Under the pieces are notes generated by a model. That model was not told the origin of the DNA. It did no database searches and was given only the letters and a program-made list of their open reading frames with translations. The translations under genes and the position numbers were made by a program. Source: JAJDFU01 sp964641965 (GTDB taxonomy: Bacteria; Bacteroidota; Bacteroidia; Chitinophagales; Saprospiraceae). From it: DNA of 33,825 nucleotides. The stretch's first letter is position 1. Every line of letters starts with the position of its first letter. Of the stretch, positions 8,589 to 16,971 are shown piece by piece. Location: contig CAZXLD010000052.1 of the NCBI GenBank assembly GCA_964641965.1, positions 1-33,825 on the forward strand, read 5' to 3'.

Positions 8589-10490
8589 ATGAAAGCTGTT
8601 CCGTTTTTCCTGACCATAAGTCTGATTTTTGGGACTTTCCTGACGGTCTCTGCCCAACAGGAAATCTCCCTCAAGTCCCGAACGATCAGCTACTTTGACG
8701 GGGAAGGGCCCGACATTTCTAAAGTGGAAGCTCAGCCAGCAGATGCTGCATTAACGGAGTTGGTTGAAAAAGTAGTAAAGGCTGGGAAAGGATCTACCAA
8801 TTTCAGGATATTCTCTGCACCTGTGGGGACGGTTATTGCCCTGGTAAATGATCAGGGCCGTTTATTGATTTGTGATCCGGCCTTTCTGAAGGATGGGGGT
8901 AACATGGAATCCAACTGGAAAGCGCTTGGGGTTTTGGCGCATCAGATTGGGCATTTGGTTCAGTTTCATGATCTCACGAGGCAAGAGCTTGGTGAAGAGG
9001 TATTACTGGCGGAACGGTTTGCGGGTTTTGCGCTCTATCGATTAGGAGCCACGCTGGAGCAAGCTAAGCTTGCCATCCATACCTATGCTCCGGAGAAAGG
9101 TACTAAAACTCATATGCCGAGGGCTAATCGAATCATCGCTATTGAAAAAGCCTATCAGGAAGCTGAGGCTCAAGGAGGGGCTTCGGTTTCAGGGTGTCCC
9201 GGCTTCGCGGATGCTCCAAATCCGGATGAGGTTATGGATCAGTTTGCTTTATACCGGGATTATATCCGTATTCAAGACTGGGACCTTGCTTATGATTTCT
9301 GGAAAAAAGTTTACGCCGTTGCACCCAGGGCGGATGGTCGGAGAAATAGTGTACTAGCCGATGGGATCGTATTGTACGAACACTATTATCGGGAGGCTCC
9401 TGATAGCACAGAAAAAGCAAAATATGTTGACCGGATCTTTGAGCTGTACGACCAAATTGAAGTGTGCTTCCCTCAATCGGGTGGTTACGCAGCAGGTCGG
9501 AAAGCCTTCGATCTTTTTTATCAATACCCGAATCGAGCTTCTCGAAGGGAGATTTATGATCTATTTAAAAAGTCCATTGATCAGGATGGAATGAATACCA
9601 ATTTCTTCGTGTTGAATCCATTTTCATCCTTATTGGTGGAGATGTACGGCAAGGGGGAAATTGATTTGCAGGAAGCAAAAGCTTATCAACAAAAAGTACG
9701 AGATATACTAGCCAAGGGCCTTGAGGAATGCAAGGGGAATGCTTGTGAACCTTGGCTCATTATCCAGGAATATACACCGGCTCGGCTTGAAGCTTTCGAA
9801 GCGGTTCGGGGGTTCTACGATTACGATTACTACATCGATAAATACTTTCCGGAGTACATAGCAGATTCTACCAGTTGTGAGACGGTAACCACAGTTTATA
9901 GTCGGCTGGTTTGGGGGGAGACTCCCAAAGAAAATCCAAAGTTTAAGCGATTGGTAGCAGCTCGGAAAGAGGCCTGTGTTCCTGCCGGTACTCAATTGGT
10001 TCGAGAGGCTTACGACTGCCTTCAAAATGCGGATTACGATTGTGCAATTGAGAAGTTTGAATCAGCGGCTTCAGAAACGGACAACACCGAGAAAAAGGGA
10101 AATTATCTTCTATTGGTCGCCAAGGTATATCAAGCTCATAAAAAGAACTTTCCTAAAGCGAGAGAATATGCTTTAAAAGCAGCTGAAGTGCGCCCGGACT
10201 GGGGTGAACCTTATATTTTGGTTGGAATATTGTATGCTTCCAGTGGTCCATTATGCGGGCCTGGAAGAGGTTGGGATAGCCAAATTGTTACTTGGCCGGC
10301 TATTGATAAATGGACTAAAGCTAAACAGGTCGATCCATCTGTAAGTGAAGAGGCAAACCGATTGATTGGGCGTTATCGGCAGTACATGCCGTCGGTAGGA
10401 GATATTTTTCAACGTACTTTAAAAGAAGGAGAACGTTTCTTTGTGCCTTGTTGGATACAGGAATACACGACCATTCGGGCAGCGAAATAA
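8589..10490 (+). CDS. exported zincin-like (degenerate) plus TPR repeat fusion protein
   Basis: This is a 633-residue protein with a signal peptide (about 1-22, VSA-Q). Residues about 30-195 resemble the M48-like metalloprotease domain common in Bacteroidota, with LAHQIGHLVQFH at 117-127, LLAERFAGFALYRLGATLEQA at 139-159, and MPRANRIIAIEKAY near 177. The expected HEIGH is HQIGH (Gln119, codon cag), so the catalytic glutamate is missing. The ligand-bearing LEADxF segment reads LLAERF, so the third metal ligand also looks lost. Residues about 203-633 are homologous to the upstream repeat protein, with TPR-like helices near 490-570 and scattered cysteines. It is likely a periplasmic binding or scaffold protein rather than a protease. 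The coordinates follow the ATG before MKAVPFF. Confidence 0.87.
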   Translation: MKAVPFFLTISLIFGTFLTVSAQQEISLKSRTISYFDGEGPDISKVEAQPADAALTELVEKVVKAGKGSTNFRIFSAPVGTVIALVNDQGRLLICDPAFLKDGGNMESNWKALGVLAHQIGHLVQFHDLTRQELGEEVLLAERFAGFALYRLGATLEQAKLAIHTYAPEKGTKTHMPRANRIIAIEKAYQEAEAQGGASVSGCPGFADAPNPDEVMDQFALYRDYIRIQDWDLAYDFWKKVYAVAPRADGRRNSVLADGIVLYEHYYREAPDSTEKAKYVDRIFELYDQIEVCFPQSGGYAAGRKAFDLFYQYPNRASRREIYDLFKKSIDQDGMNTNFFVLNPFSSLLVEMYGKGEIDLQEAKAYQQKVRDILAKGLEECKGNACEPWLIIQEYTPARLEAFEAVRGFYDYDYYIDKYFPEYIADSTSCETVTTVYSRLVWGETPKENPKFKRLVAARKEACVPAGTQLVREAYDCLQNADYDCAIEKFESAASETDNTEKKGNYLLLVAKVYQAHKKNFPKAREYALKAAEVRPDWGEPYILVGILYASSGPLCGPGRGWDSQIVTWPAIDKWTKAKQVDPSVSEEANRLIGRYRQYMPSVGDIFQRTLKEGERFFVPCWIQEYTTIRAAK

Positions 10491-10503
10491 GCCTGTTGCT
10501 GAG

Positions 10504-10535
10504 AAAAATGGAAGCCGCAGATTTAATCCTGCAGC
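10504..10535 (-). terminator. intrinsic terminator of upp
   Basis: On the minus strand GCTGCAG (10535-10529) pairs with CTGCGGC (10520-10514), with one G-U pair and an 8-base loop that includes the upp stop codon. A short T run (10508-10504) follows within 6 bases. It sits between convergent genes and could also slow transcription arriving from the plus strand. Confidence 0.5.
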
Positions 10536-11173
10536 TTTCGGCCATAGCTTAAATCTCCGGCATCTCCAAGACCGGGAACGATGTACATCTTGGCCGTAAG
10601 TTCTTCATCTAAAGCCCCTAGCCAGACCGTAGCTTCGGGATATATCCGTCGAACATAGTCCAGGCCATAATTTGCCGCGATAACGGTTACTATATGAATG
10701 TGTTTCGGTTGTCCGAACTCCAGCAATCCATTAAGTGCTACAGTCATAGACGAGCCGGTAGCTAGCATGGGGTCACATACGATTAATTGGGTATCGGTGA
10801 GGTCGGGGCAGGACAGGTATTCCATATGAATATCGAAAGAACCGTCTTTATGATGCTTCCGATAAGCAGAAATGAAGGCACATTCTGCTCGGTCGAATTG
10901 ATTGAGGAGGCCTTGTTGAAGTGGAAGGCCTGCCCTTAGGATAGTCGCAATTACGATACGGTCTACGGGCAAAAAGACATTGGCAATCCCCAGAGGGGTT
11001 TCTACTTCTTTTTCCTCATAGCTCAATGTTTTACTGATTTCGTAAGCGAAGATCTCTCCTACGCGTTCCATGTTCTTCCGAAATCTCAAGCGGTCTTCCT
11101 GTATGGAAACATCCCGGAGTTCGGCTACAAATTGATTGACAATACTTGGGGGCTCGCTGATATTGCGGATCAT
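10523..11173 (-). CDS. upp: uracil phosphoribosyltransferase
   Basis: Upp converts uracil and PRPP to UMP in pyrimidine salvage. The type I PRTase signature is seen in CDPMLATGSSM (PRPP-binding loop). RAGLPLQQG and the C-terminal uracil-binding GLGDAGDLSYG segment complete the picture. I choose the ATG at 11173 (216 residues, close to the usual 208-212), because the protein then begins with MIRNISEPPSIVNQF. An in-frame ATG at 11227 would add 18 unrelated residues. It is convergent with the pseudo-zincin gene and followed by a terminator hairpin overlapping its stop. With tdk in the same window this gives two pyrimidine salvage genes, but they are not in one operon. Confidence 0.95.
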   Translation of the reverse strand: MIRNISEPPSIVNQFVAELRDVSIQEDRLRFRKNMERVGEIFAYEISKTLSYEEKEVETPLGIANVFLPVDRIVIATILRAGLPLQQGLLNQFDRAECAFISAYRKHHKDGSFDIHMEYLSCPDLTDTQLIVCDPMLATGSSMTVALNGLLEFGQPKHIHIVTVIAANYGLDYVRRIYPEATVWLGALDEELTAKMYIVPGLGDAGDLSYGRKLQD

Positions 11174-11307
11174 AGTTTTTCGTTGTGACCTTCCAAACTG
11201 GTGTAAAGGAAGAAGGGATGCTTCCACGAGACCGTCCTTCCTTCAAATTCGGTATAAGGTAATATACTTGATCTCATTTTTTCTGTTCCGTTTAAAAGAG
11301 TTTTGCT

Positions 11308-12606
11308 TCAGCCTGTTTTGGCCTGCTCAGCCAACTGGTGATACACTGGGACCCATTTCTTCCAGCCATGTGCAATGGAAAAAGAGCTGTTGTGCCATAT
11401 AGGAATGAAATGACCGCCGTAAGTGCGGACGGTTTGAATGAGCGTTTTGATTCGTTTGATGGATTCCTGGGGGGATAATTGCATATAATATCGGAGGGTA
11501 CCATCCATAATCGTTGCCGGATATACCATTAATCGGGTGATCGACTCTGACGCCAGATCGTACCAGGGGAATGGACGGCTGGTACCGGCCCGGAATCCAA
11601 GGTGGTCTGGGTAAGCCATGCTCCAGTCTTCTTGAATACCTGCTGAAATCAGATTTTGGTAAGTGAACGGCAGCGATAATTTGAGGTAATGCTGTCGACT
11701 TCGAGAAATAGTTTGCCCGAGCGCCTGTTCAAGTCCTTCTTTTTCCTGGTGTAAGTAAACCGGATCTTCATTCGATCGATAGGAGGGATGAAGTCCCATT
11801 TTGATTCCCTCAGCAGCCAATTGGCAGAGTAATTCGTCAAAAGCTTTAGTGTGCGGGCGTCCACCTCGATCATACCTGCTTCGGTAGGCGTATAATACAA
11901 AACAGACTATTTGATCCTCTTGGTGTAATGCGAGTAGTGAGTCAAAGGTGTCGAAGGGGTCGTTTTGTCCGAAGAGCTGTACCTGGAGTTGTTCGGTGGC
12001 TAATCTTGGCTTAACTATACAGTTTTTTGCAAGTCCTAATAGCTGCCTGGGTATAGAGCGGTTTTTATAGGCCCAGGGCAGATCCAGATCGAAGGTGGGC
12101 GTAAACCGGTAGATGGGTTTTTGGATGGAATACCTTGGATACCGCCTCTGGATTTGTTGGATAAGCCAGTCAGCCCAATGGTCTACAATTGGAAATTCAA
12201 GGCCGTAGGTTTGGTGTAAATTCGAAACAGCGGCGGGGAATCGTCCATATGAATCTGGAGTAAATGAGCTATACTCTTCATACCTTGTGAGATGAAAAAA
12301 GAAGAGGTCCAATAAATCAAATACCGGTGCATTAGGAACGGAAGGCGGGGTGTTTAACGGGTTGAAATCAAAGGTCGGTAACCAGGCCGACACACCTTTC
12401 TCTCGCAAGCGAGCATTACGAGGGAGATGCAGGGCGTTTGAAACACGGGTTTGAGAAACGGATTCTACTATCACCGGTCCGTTCCATACAGCTGGCGCTT
12501 CACTGGGTGTAACCAGTTGGAACCCGACTGGATACCAATGGTTGAAAAGGACGTCCAACACGTAAGAGAGCCGAGGAGAGGGTGTATCCGTAACAAAAAG
12601 GACCAT
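11308..12606 (-). CDS. polysaccharide deacetylase-like protein (DUF7033-type N-terminus)
   Basis: This 432-residue protein has no signal peptide. The N-terminal half (about 1-165) resembles the domain found in front of Bacteroidota polysaccharide-deacetylase-like proteins, with FFHLTRYEEY near 103-112. The C-terminal half starts with PTFDLDLPW (170-178), which corresponds to the first NodB-type metal motif, and contains MGLHPSYRS, which corresponds to the histidine motif. It ends with an IPIWHN segment near the C-terminus. Only one histidine of the usual HxxxH pair is evident, so deacetylase activity on a cell-surface glycan is plausible but not certain. It lies on the minus strand, 134 bases before the upp start, and is divergent from the barrel gene at 12736. 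Confidence 0.8.
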   Translation of the reverse strand: MVLFVTDTPSPRLSYVLDVLFNHWYPVGFQLVTPSEAPAVWNGPVIVESVSQTRVSNALHLPRNARLREKGVSAWLPTFDFNPLNTPPSVPNAPVFDLLDLFFFHLTRYEEYSSFTPDSYGRFPAAVSNLHQTYGLEFPIVDHWADWLIQQIQRRYPRYSIQKPIYRFTPTFDLDLPWAYKNRSIPRQLLGLAKNCIVKPRLATEQLQVQLFGQNDPFDTFDSLLALHQEDQIVCFVLYAYRSRYDRGGRPHTKAFDELLCQLAAEGIKMGLHPSYRSNEDPVYLHQEKEGLEQALGQTISRSRQHYLKLSLPFTYQNLISAGIQEDWSMAYPDHLGFRAGTSRPFPWYDLASESITRLMVYPATIMDGTLRYYMQLSPQESIKRIKTLIQTVRTYGGHFIPIWHNSSFSIAHGWKKWVPVYHQLAEQAKTG

Positions 12607-12735
12607 GCGCTAAGAATTGGAAGCTGCTTGGATTGAGCTTCGGATAATGACAGCTAAGTATCATATCTGACGCTAATTACCTAATTTTATTAAACCTGAT
12701 ATCTTTTTGATTGTATTTAGATTAACCTTCAATAT

Positions 12736-13548
12736 ATGCGCCACTTTCTTCTGACAATCAGTTTGCTTGCCTTCTTTCAGGTGCTTCACGGACAAGAGGT
12801 GATTAGCTTTGGGCAAAACTACTATGAAGACAACAAGGGGATCGTCTATAATAAAGTTACCACTGTAGACCTCAAGCTACATACCTTCGGTTTTGCGATT
12901 GGGTTGAACTTTGGTACTATTCGTACGTATTACCTCACGCGTTACTTTAATTTCGAGTTTGGTGAAATTCGCCATCCCAAAGAGTTCAGACAGAGCTTTG
13001 ATTTACCAGTTTCTTCAGGCAGGATCTCCAGAGCATTCATATTTGGTAAGCAGCACAACTTTTTTGTCTTGCGTGGGGGGCTGGGTGCCAAGCGCTACCT
13101 GTCGGAAAAGGCCAAGAAAAAAGGAGTAGCGATTGCTATTTCTTACAGCGGAGGACCTAGTTTAGGCTTACTCAAACCTTATTACCTTGATTTGAGGCGT
13201 TTTCCGGACCCTCCTGCTCCAGGCGGACAAGTTGTCATATCTAGTGAAAAGTTCTCTGAAGAAAATCGGGATGATTTCCTGGATATTAATAAGATTATTG
13301 GCTCTTCCGGATTTGGGCAAGGATTGGGTGAGATTGCCCTGAGGCCTGGAGGACATGCCAAGTTTGGAATTCAATTCGATTGGGGCGCCTTTGATGAGTT
13401 TGCCAAAGCTCTGGAAGCTGGTATCATGGTTGATTTTTTCTTTACCAGGATTCCAATAATGGTGGAAGATCCGACCATTGAAAATGTAGAGAATCGCTTT
13501 TTATTTGTCAACTTCTTCTTGAGTATGCAGTTGGGTAAAAGGCGATAA
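12736..13548 (+). CDS. predicted outer-membrane protein, upstream of lipA
   Basis: This is a 270-residue protein with a signal peptide (about 1-19, LHG-Q) and a beta-rich body. Alternating aromatic and glycine-rich segments (FGFAIGLNFGTIRTYY, FFVLRGGLGAKRYL, AIAISYSGGPSLGLLKPYY) suggest membrane strands, and the protein ends NFFLSMQLGKRR. I do not recognise a transport or enzymatic family. It looks like the small barrel proteins common in Bacteroidota. It is 39 bases upstream of lipA on the same strand, so the two are probably co-transcribed, although no functional link is obvious. A 129-base AT-rich region separates it from the divergent deacetylase-like gene. No convincing promoter consensus could be picked there. 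Confidence 0.8.
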   Translation: MRHFLLTISLLAFFQVLHGQEVISFGQNYYEDNKGIVYNKVTTVDLKLHTFGFAIGLNFGTIRTYYLTRYFNFEFGEIRHPKEFRQSFDLPVSSGRISRAFIFGKQHNFFVLRGGLGAKRYLSEKAKKKGVAIAISYSGGPSLGLLKPYYLDLRRFPDPPAPGGQVVISSEKFSEENRDDFLDINKIIGSSGFGQGLGEIALRPGGHAKFGIQFDWGAFDEFAKALEAGIMVDFFFTRIPIMVEDPTIENVENRFLFVNFFLSMQLGKRR

Positions 13549-13587
13549 AGGATTACTTAGATTTTTTGAAAACGCATTTCGCATTTC

Positions 13588-14487
13588 ATGCTGGAATTAC
13601 CAATAGTAGAACCTAGAAAGGAAAGAAGAAGAAAACCGGATTGGCTACGCGTCAAATTACCGGTTGGACCTAAGTATAAAAAAGTTCGGGAATTGGTAGA
13701 TACGTATCAACTGCATACTATTTGCCAAAGTGGCAATTGCCCCAATATGGGTGAATGCTGGGGTGAAGGTACTGCCACTTTTATGATACTGGGAAATACC
13801 TGTACTCGTTCTTGTTCTTTTTGTGCTGTCAAAACTGGTAGACCTGGAGAATACGATGAGGATGAGCCTCGTCGAGTGGCGGAGGCCATTCAACTCATGC
13901 AGGTAAAGCATGCAGTGATCACCTCCGTTAATCGGGACGAACGAAAAGATCGTGGAGCCGAGATTTGGTATCAAACCGTGCGCTTGATCAAAGAGCGTAC
14001 GCCCGAGACAACCATCGAAACACTTATTCCTGATGTTCGAGCTACTTGGGATGCACTGGACCGAATGATCAGCGCAGGACAAGAGGTTGTTTCTCACAAT
14101 ATGGAAACGGTTGAGGCCTTGTATCGCAAGGTTCGCCCTCAGGCCAAATATAATCGTAGTCTGGAACAGATCAAGCGGACCAAGGAATACGGCAAACGTA
14201 CCAAGTCAGGAATTATGGTCGGTTTGGGGGAAACCGATGAGCAAGTCTTTAAGATCATGGACGATTTGGTGGAACATGGTTGTGATGTGCTAACGATTGG
14301 TCAATACCTGCAACCTACTAAAATGCATTTGGCAGTAGCATCCTATGTTCATCCGGATAAATTCGCAGAGTATAAGGAAGTGGGCTTCTCAAAAGGGTTT
14401 GATTATGTGGAAAGCAGCCCCTTGGTTCGTTCTTCGTATCATGCCGAACGCCACGTACATCCTTCAGGTAGCAGGGCAAATGCCTAA
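13588..14487 (+). CDS. lipA: lipoyl synthase
   Basis: LipA is a radical-SAM enzyme that inserts two sulfurs into the octanoyl chain on lipoyl domains of 2-oxoacid dehydrogenases and GcvH. All cluster ligands are visible. The auxiliary cluster cysteines are in CQSGNCPNMGEC (Cys46, 51, 57) and the radical-SAM CxxxCxxC is CTRSCSFC (Cys72, 76, 79). The C-terminal RSSYHAE motif, which supplies the serine ligand to the auxiliary cluster, is also present. The 299 residues match family length. The ATG at 13588 gives the usual short N-terminal extension rich in Arg and Lys. No lipB is in the window. It is convergent with the alkaline-phosphatase-like gene, 24 bases away. Confidence 0.97.
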   Translation: MLELPIVEPRKERRRKPDWLRVKLPVGPKYKKVRELVDTYQLHTICQSGNCPNMGECWGEGTATFMILGNTCTRSCSFCAVKTGRPGEYDEDEPRRVAEAIQLMQVKHAVITSVNRDERKDRGAEIWYQTVRLIKERTPETTIETLIPDVRATWDALDRMISAGQEVVSHNMETVEALYRKVRPQAKYNRSLEQIKRTKEYGKRTKSGIMVGLGETDEQVFKIMDDLVEHGCDVLTIGQYLQPTKMHLAVASYVHPDKFAEYKEVGFSKGFDYVESSPLVRSSYHAERHVHPSGSRANA

Positions 14488-14511
14488 TTTAATCTTAGCA
14501 TAGGCCCGTAT

Positions 14512-15651
14512 CTAATCTAGAATTACGCTTCTCGCATCCAGTTGAAGTGCCGTACGCATTTTGTGGTACAGGGCTGTATTTTCATAGATGCCGGAAAACA
14601 GCTTGGCACCGGGGCCATAGGCAAAAACGGGAATTAAAGTGCCTGTGTTTTCCGTCGTTGTAAAAGCACCGATAAGGTCTTTATCTGTTGAGCCTACGTT
14701 TAGTGCAAATCCTCCAGATTCATTGTTTCCGGTCAATAGAACCAAGGTTTCTCCATCTTCGATTGCAAAATCCAAAACGGCACCAACGGTTTTGTCTAAA
14801 TCCAGAATCTCTTCAATAATATATTCGGTATTGTTGTCGCGACCTCCGATCCCAATCTGAGACGCTTCAACTACCAAGAAAAAACCCTCTGAAGACCTTT
14901 CTTTCAGGTATTGGATCGCTGAAACCGTGACGGGCTTCAGATAGTCTCTTCCATCAGCTGCTTTTGGTACCTCTTTTTCAGCTGTGAATAGGGCAACCTT
15001 TTGATTTGGGTCAAACAAAGGAGCTTCTTTTGGCCAGGAATCAAATTGTTGGATTACCTGAAAATCTTTCTTTTCCAAGGCCTCCAACAGATTGATACCA
15101 TCTGAGCGGTCAGAGAAATGCTGCATACCTCCACCGGCAAAAAAATCTACTCCAGAGGTGATTAAACTAACCGCAATATCTTCCTGGGCTTCTTTAGAAG
15201 GTACATGCGCATAAAAGGCGGCTAAGGTAGCGTAGGTGATACTAGAGGTGGATATTAGACCGGATGAAAAGCCTTTTATATCGCATTCTTCCAAAATGTT
15301 GGAGACCTTTTGGGTATCGGAATCAACCCCGATTGCACCATTGTACGTTTTTACGCCTGTGCTTAAAGCAGTAGCACTTGCTCCTGAATCAGGGATGAGG
15401 TTATCATAAGAATAAGGTTTGTGGATGCCAATGATCGGGAATTTCTCAAAGTTCAGTTTTCGCTTGTTGTGTAATCCTGCTGATATCTGACTGATCCCCA
15501 TGCCGTTGCCCACCAAAAGGATCACATTCTTGGGAGTAATTCCATTTGTAAGCCCGATTGGATTTTTCTGGATATCATTTGAAGCAAAATCCTGTGCACA
15601 ACCACTGAGGAATAACAACAAACAACATTTCCAGCTAAAAGACTTGATCAT
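14512..15651 (-). CDS. alkaline phosphatase-fold lipoprotein lacking all zinc ligands (probable pseudoenzyme)
   Basis: This 379-residue protein is clearly of the PhoA family. It has a lipoprotein signal (LFLSGC, Cys18), PDSGASATALSTG around the nucleophile (Asp88-Ser89), AHVPS, FFLVVEASQI and PVFAYGPGA. Compared with E. coli PhoA, every zinc position is changed: Asn49 for Asp51, Gly267 for Asp327, Arg271 for His331, Asn309-Asn310 for Asp369-His370, and Asn335 for His412. The phosphate-binding Arg166 position is Lys153, and Tyr140 stands where Asp or His153 is usual. Thr142 and Glu262 (magnesium ligands) remain. The key codons were checked in the DNA. The frame is open and full length, so this is not decay in progress. 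It starts 13 bases after dprA; an upstream ATG at 15681 overlaps dprA and fits the signal peptide less well. A binding or regulatory role is inferred. Confidence 0.9.
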   Translation of the reverse strand: MIKSFSWKCCLLLFLSGCAQDFASNDIQKNPIGLTNGITPKNVILLVGNGMGISQISAGLHNKRKLNFEKFPIIGIHKPYSYDNLIPDSGASATALSTGVKTYNGAIGVDSDTQKVSNILEECDIKGFSSGLISTSSITYATLAAFYAHVPSKEAQEDIAVSLITSGVDFFAGGGMQHFSDRSDGINLLEALEKKDFQVIQQFDSWPKEAPLFDPNQKVALFTAEKEVPKAADGRDYLKPVTVSAIQYLKERSSEGFFLVVEASQIGIGGRDNNTEYIIEEILDLDKTVGAVLDFAIEDGETLVLLTGNNESGGFALNVGSTDKDLIGAFTTTENTGTLIPVFAYGPGAKLFSGIYENTALYHKMRTALQLDARSVILD

Positions 15652-15664
15652 AATCCAATGCTTC

Positions 15665-16762
15665 TTACCTGGAAATTTCATAACGTTTTCCAGGTAGTGA
15701 CCTTACCATCCCCCGGCATTCTAAATCAATAAGTATTGAAACGGTCGCTGCAACCGGCAAGTTGGCAGCCAGGGTAATTTCATCGATGCCCTTCCCACTT
15801 ACACCGCTTAGCAAATCTACAATTATTTTCGCTGGACCTTCCAAATCTGAAAATAGCTCCTGTTGTCTAGGGGAATAGTCCTGGCTCTTTTCCCAGTTCA
15901 AATTGGTAATCAGATCTTCTGCGCTTTCCAAAATCCGAGCTTTATGGTTTTTCAGGAGAAAAAGACAACCGGCAGAGCGTTCGTCCGTGACTCTGCCAGG
16001 AACGGCAAATACTTCTTTATGATACCGATTAGCAAATTCGGCTGTGATTAAGGAACCTCCGGTCTTCCCGGACTCAATGACCACAATGACATCTGCCAAA
16101 CCAGCAATAATCCGATTCCGCATTGGGAAAAAGTCTTTTTCTGGTTCCGTGTGGTATAAGTGTTCCGAGATCAAGCCGCCTTGTTCAAGCATTCGATTAG
16201 CCAGAGGAGTGTTGGACTTGGGATAAACGCTTCCCAGCCCGTTTGCCATTACGCCCAGTGTGGATAAACCCGATTGGCAGGCTGTCCGATGCGCTACACT
16301 GTCAATCCCATAAGCCAACCCACTGATGATGGTCGCATTCCAGGGTGCGAGTTCTGTTACTAGTTTTTCACATACCTGTATACCGTAAGGTGATGGATTG
16401 CGAGTCCCAACTATGCCAATACTTCGTTCCGGAGAGATGGAGCCGTTGCCCTTAAAGAACAAGCAAATGGGGCTGTCCTCATATTTTTTCAGACGTGCAG
16501 GATAGTTCTCCTCCAAATAAAAGAGGGTGTGAATGTTGTCTCTTTGGAGTCGTTCTAATTCCTGATGTGCTTTTTCGAGTAACCCCTGAGCTAAAACCCG
16601 GGCAGCAATCTTGTGTCCAATCCTCGGTATACTTAGTAAATCCTTTGTCGAAGCGGTAAAAACCGCTTTCGGACTACCACAGTAGCTAATCAGGTTTCGG
16701 GCCGTCACCGGCCCTACCTGGGGTAATAGGGTTAAGGCAATTTGATATACTTCTTCTTGCAT
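15665..16762 (-). CDS. dprA: DNA-processing protein DprA
   Basis: DprA (Smf) binds incoming single-stranded DNA during natural transformation and loads RecA. The 365-residue protein has an N-terminal helix-hairpin-helix/SAM-like region (about 1-70). Its Rossmann-like core has GIVGTRNPSPYG (about 115-126), SGLAYGIDSVAH and PMRNRIIAGLADVIVVIE, followed by KTGGSLITA. A C-terminal winged-helix domain (about 300-365) ends YEISR. Length and motifs are normal. It is divergent from the SH3b gene, and its upstream region carries two perfect inverted repeats. It is followed on the same strand by the alkaline-phosphatase-like gene. No other competence genes are in the window. Confidence 0.95.
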   Translation of the reverse strand: MQEEVYQIALTLLPQVGPVTARNLISYCGSPKAVFTASTKDLLSIPRIGHKIAARVLAQGLLEKAHQELERLQRDNIHTLFYLEENYPARLKKYEDSPICLFFKGNGSISPERSIGIVGTRNPSPYGIQVCEKLVTELAPWNATIISGLAYGIDSVAHRTACQSGLSTLGVMANGLGSVYPKSNTPLANRMLEQGGLISEHLYHTEPEKDFFPMRNRIIAGLADVIVVIESGKTGGSLITAEFANRYHKEVFAVPGRVTDERSAGCLFLLKNHKARILESAEDLITNLNWEKSQDYSPRQQELFSDLEGPAKIIVDLLSGVSGKGIDEITLAANLPVAATVSILIDLECRGMVRSLPGKRYEISR

Positions 16763-16833
16763 TGGGGCTGGTTGAGATGATGTTCCTACGAGTAACTTTA
16801 TTACCTTTCTTGAACAGCAAAGTCGATCCTCTA

Positions 16834-16863
16834 TCCCTATTATGGAAAATTTCCATCTAGGGA
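16834..16863. promoter_or_regulatory. 30-bp two-part palindrome between dprA and the SH3b gene
   Basis: The core ATGGAAA-a-TTTCCAT (16842-16856) is a perfect palindrome about a single base. It is flanked by TCCCTA (16834-16839) and its complement TAGGGA (16858-16863). Together they give 13 paired positions per side with only small bulges. It lies in the 209-base region between divergent dprA and the SH3b gene, about 72-101 bases before the dprA start. A T-run does not follow, so an operator or a leader hairpin is more likely than a terminator. Confidence 0.5.
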
Positions 16864-16928
16864 AAGGAGTAGAACGTCGATTGGTCCTTTACAATAGAGT
16901 AAGGCTGAATGTATATTCCACAATTCAA

Positions 16929-16948
16929 ATTCTTATGTAAGTAAGAAT
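16929..16948. promoter_or_regulatory. short inverted repeat upstream of the SH3b gene
   Basis: ATTCTTA (16929-16935) and TAAGAAT (16942-16948) are exact reverse complements, separated by 6 bases (tgtaag). The repeat ends 23 bases before the ATG of the SH3b-domain gene. That position fits a repressor site or a leader hairpin near the ribosome-binding region. Confidence 0.4.
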
Positions 16949-16971
16949 CGGATGCCCAAAATCGTACGAAC

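Noticed and set aside
15652..15681. Upstream ATG for the alkaline phosphatase-like gene
   Set aside because: It overlaps dprA and adds ten polar residues before an otherwise normal lipoprotein signal. The inner ATG at 15651 is preferred.
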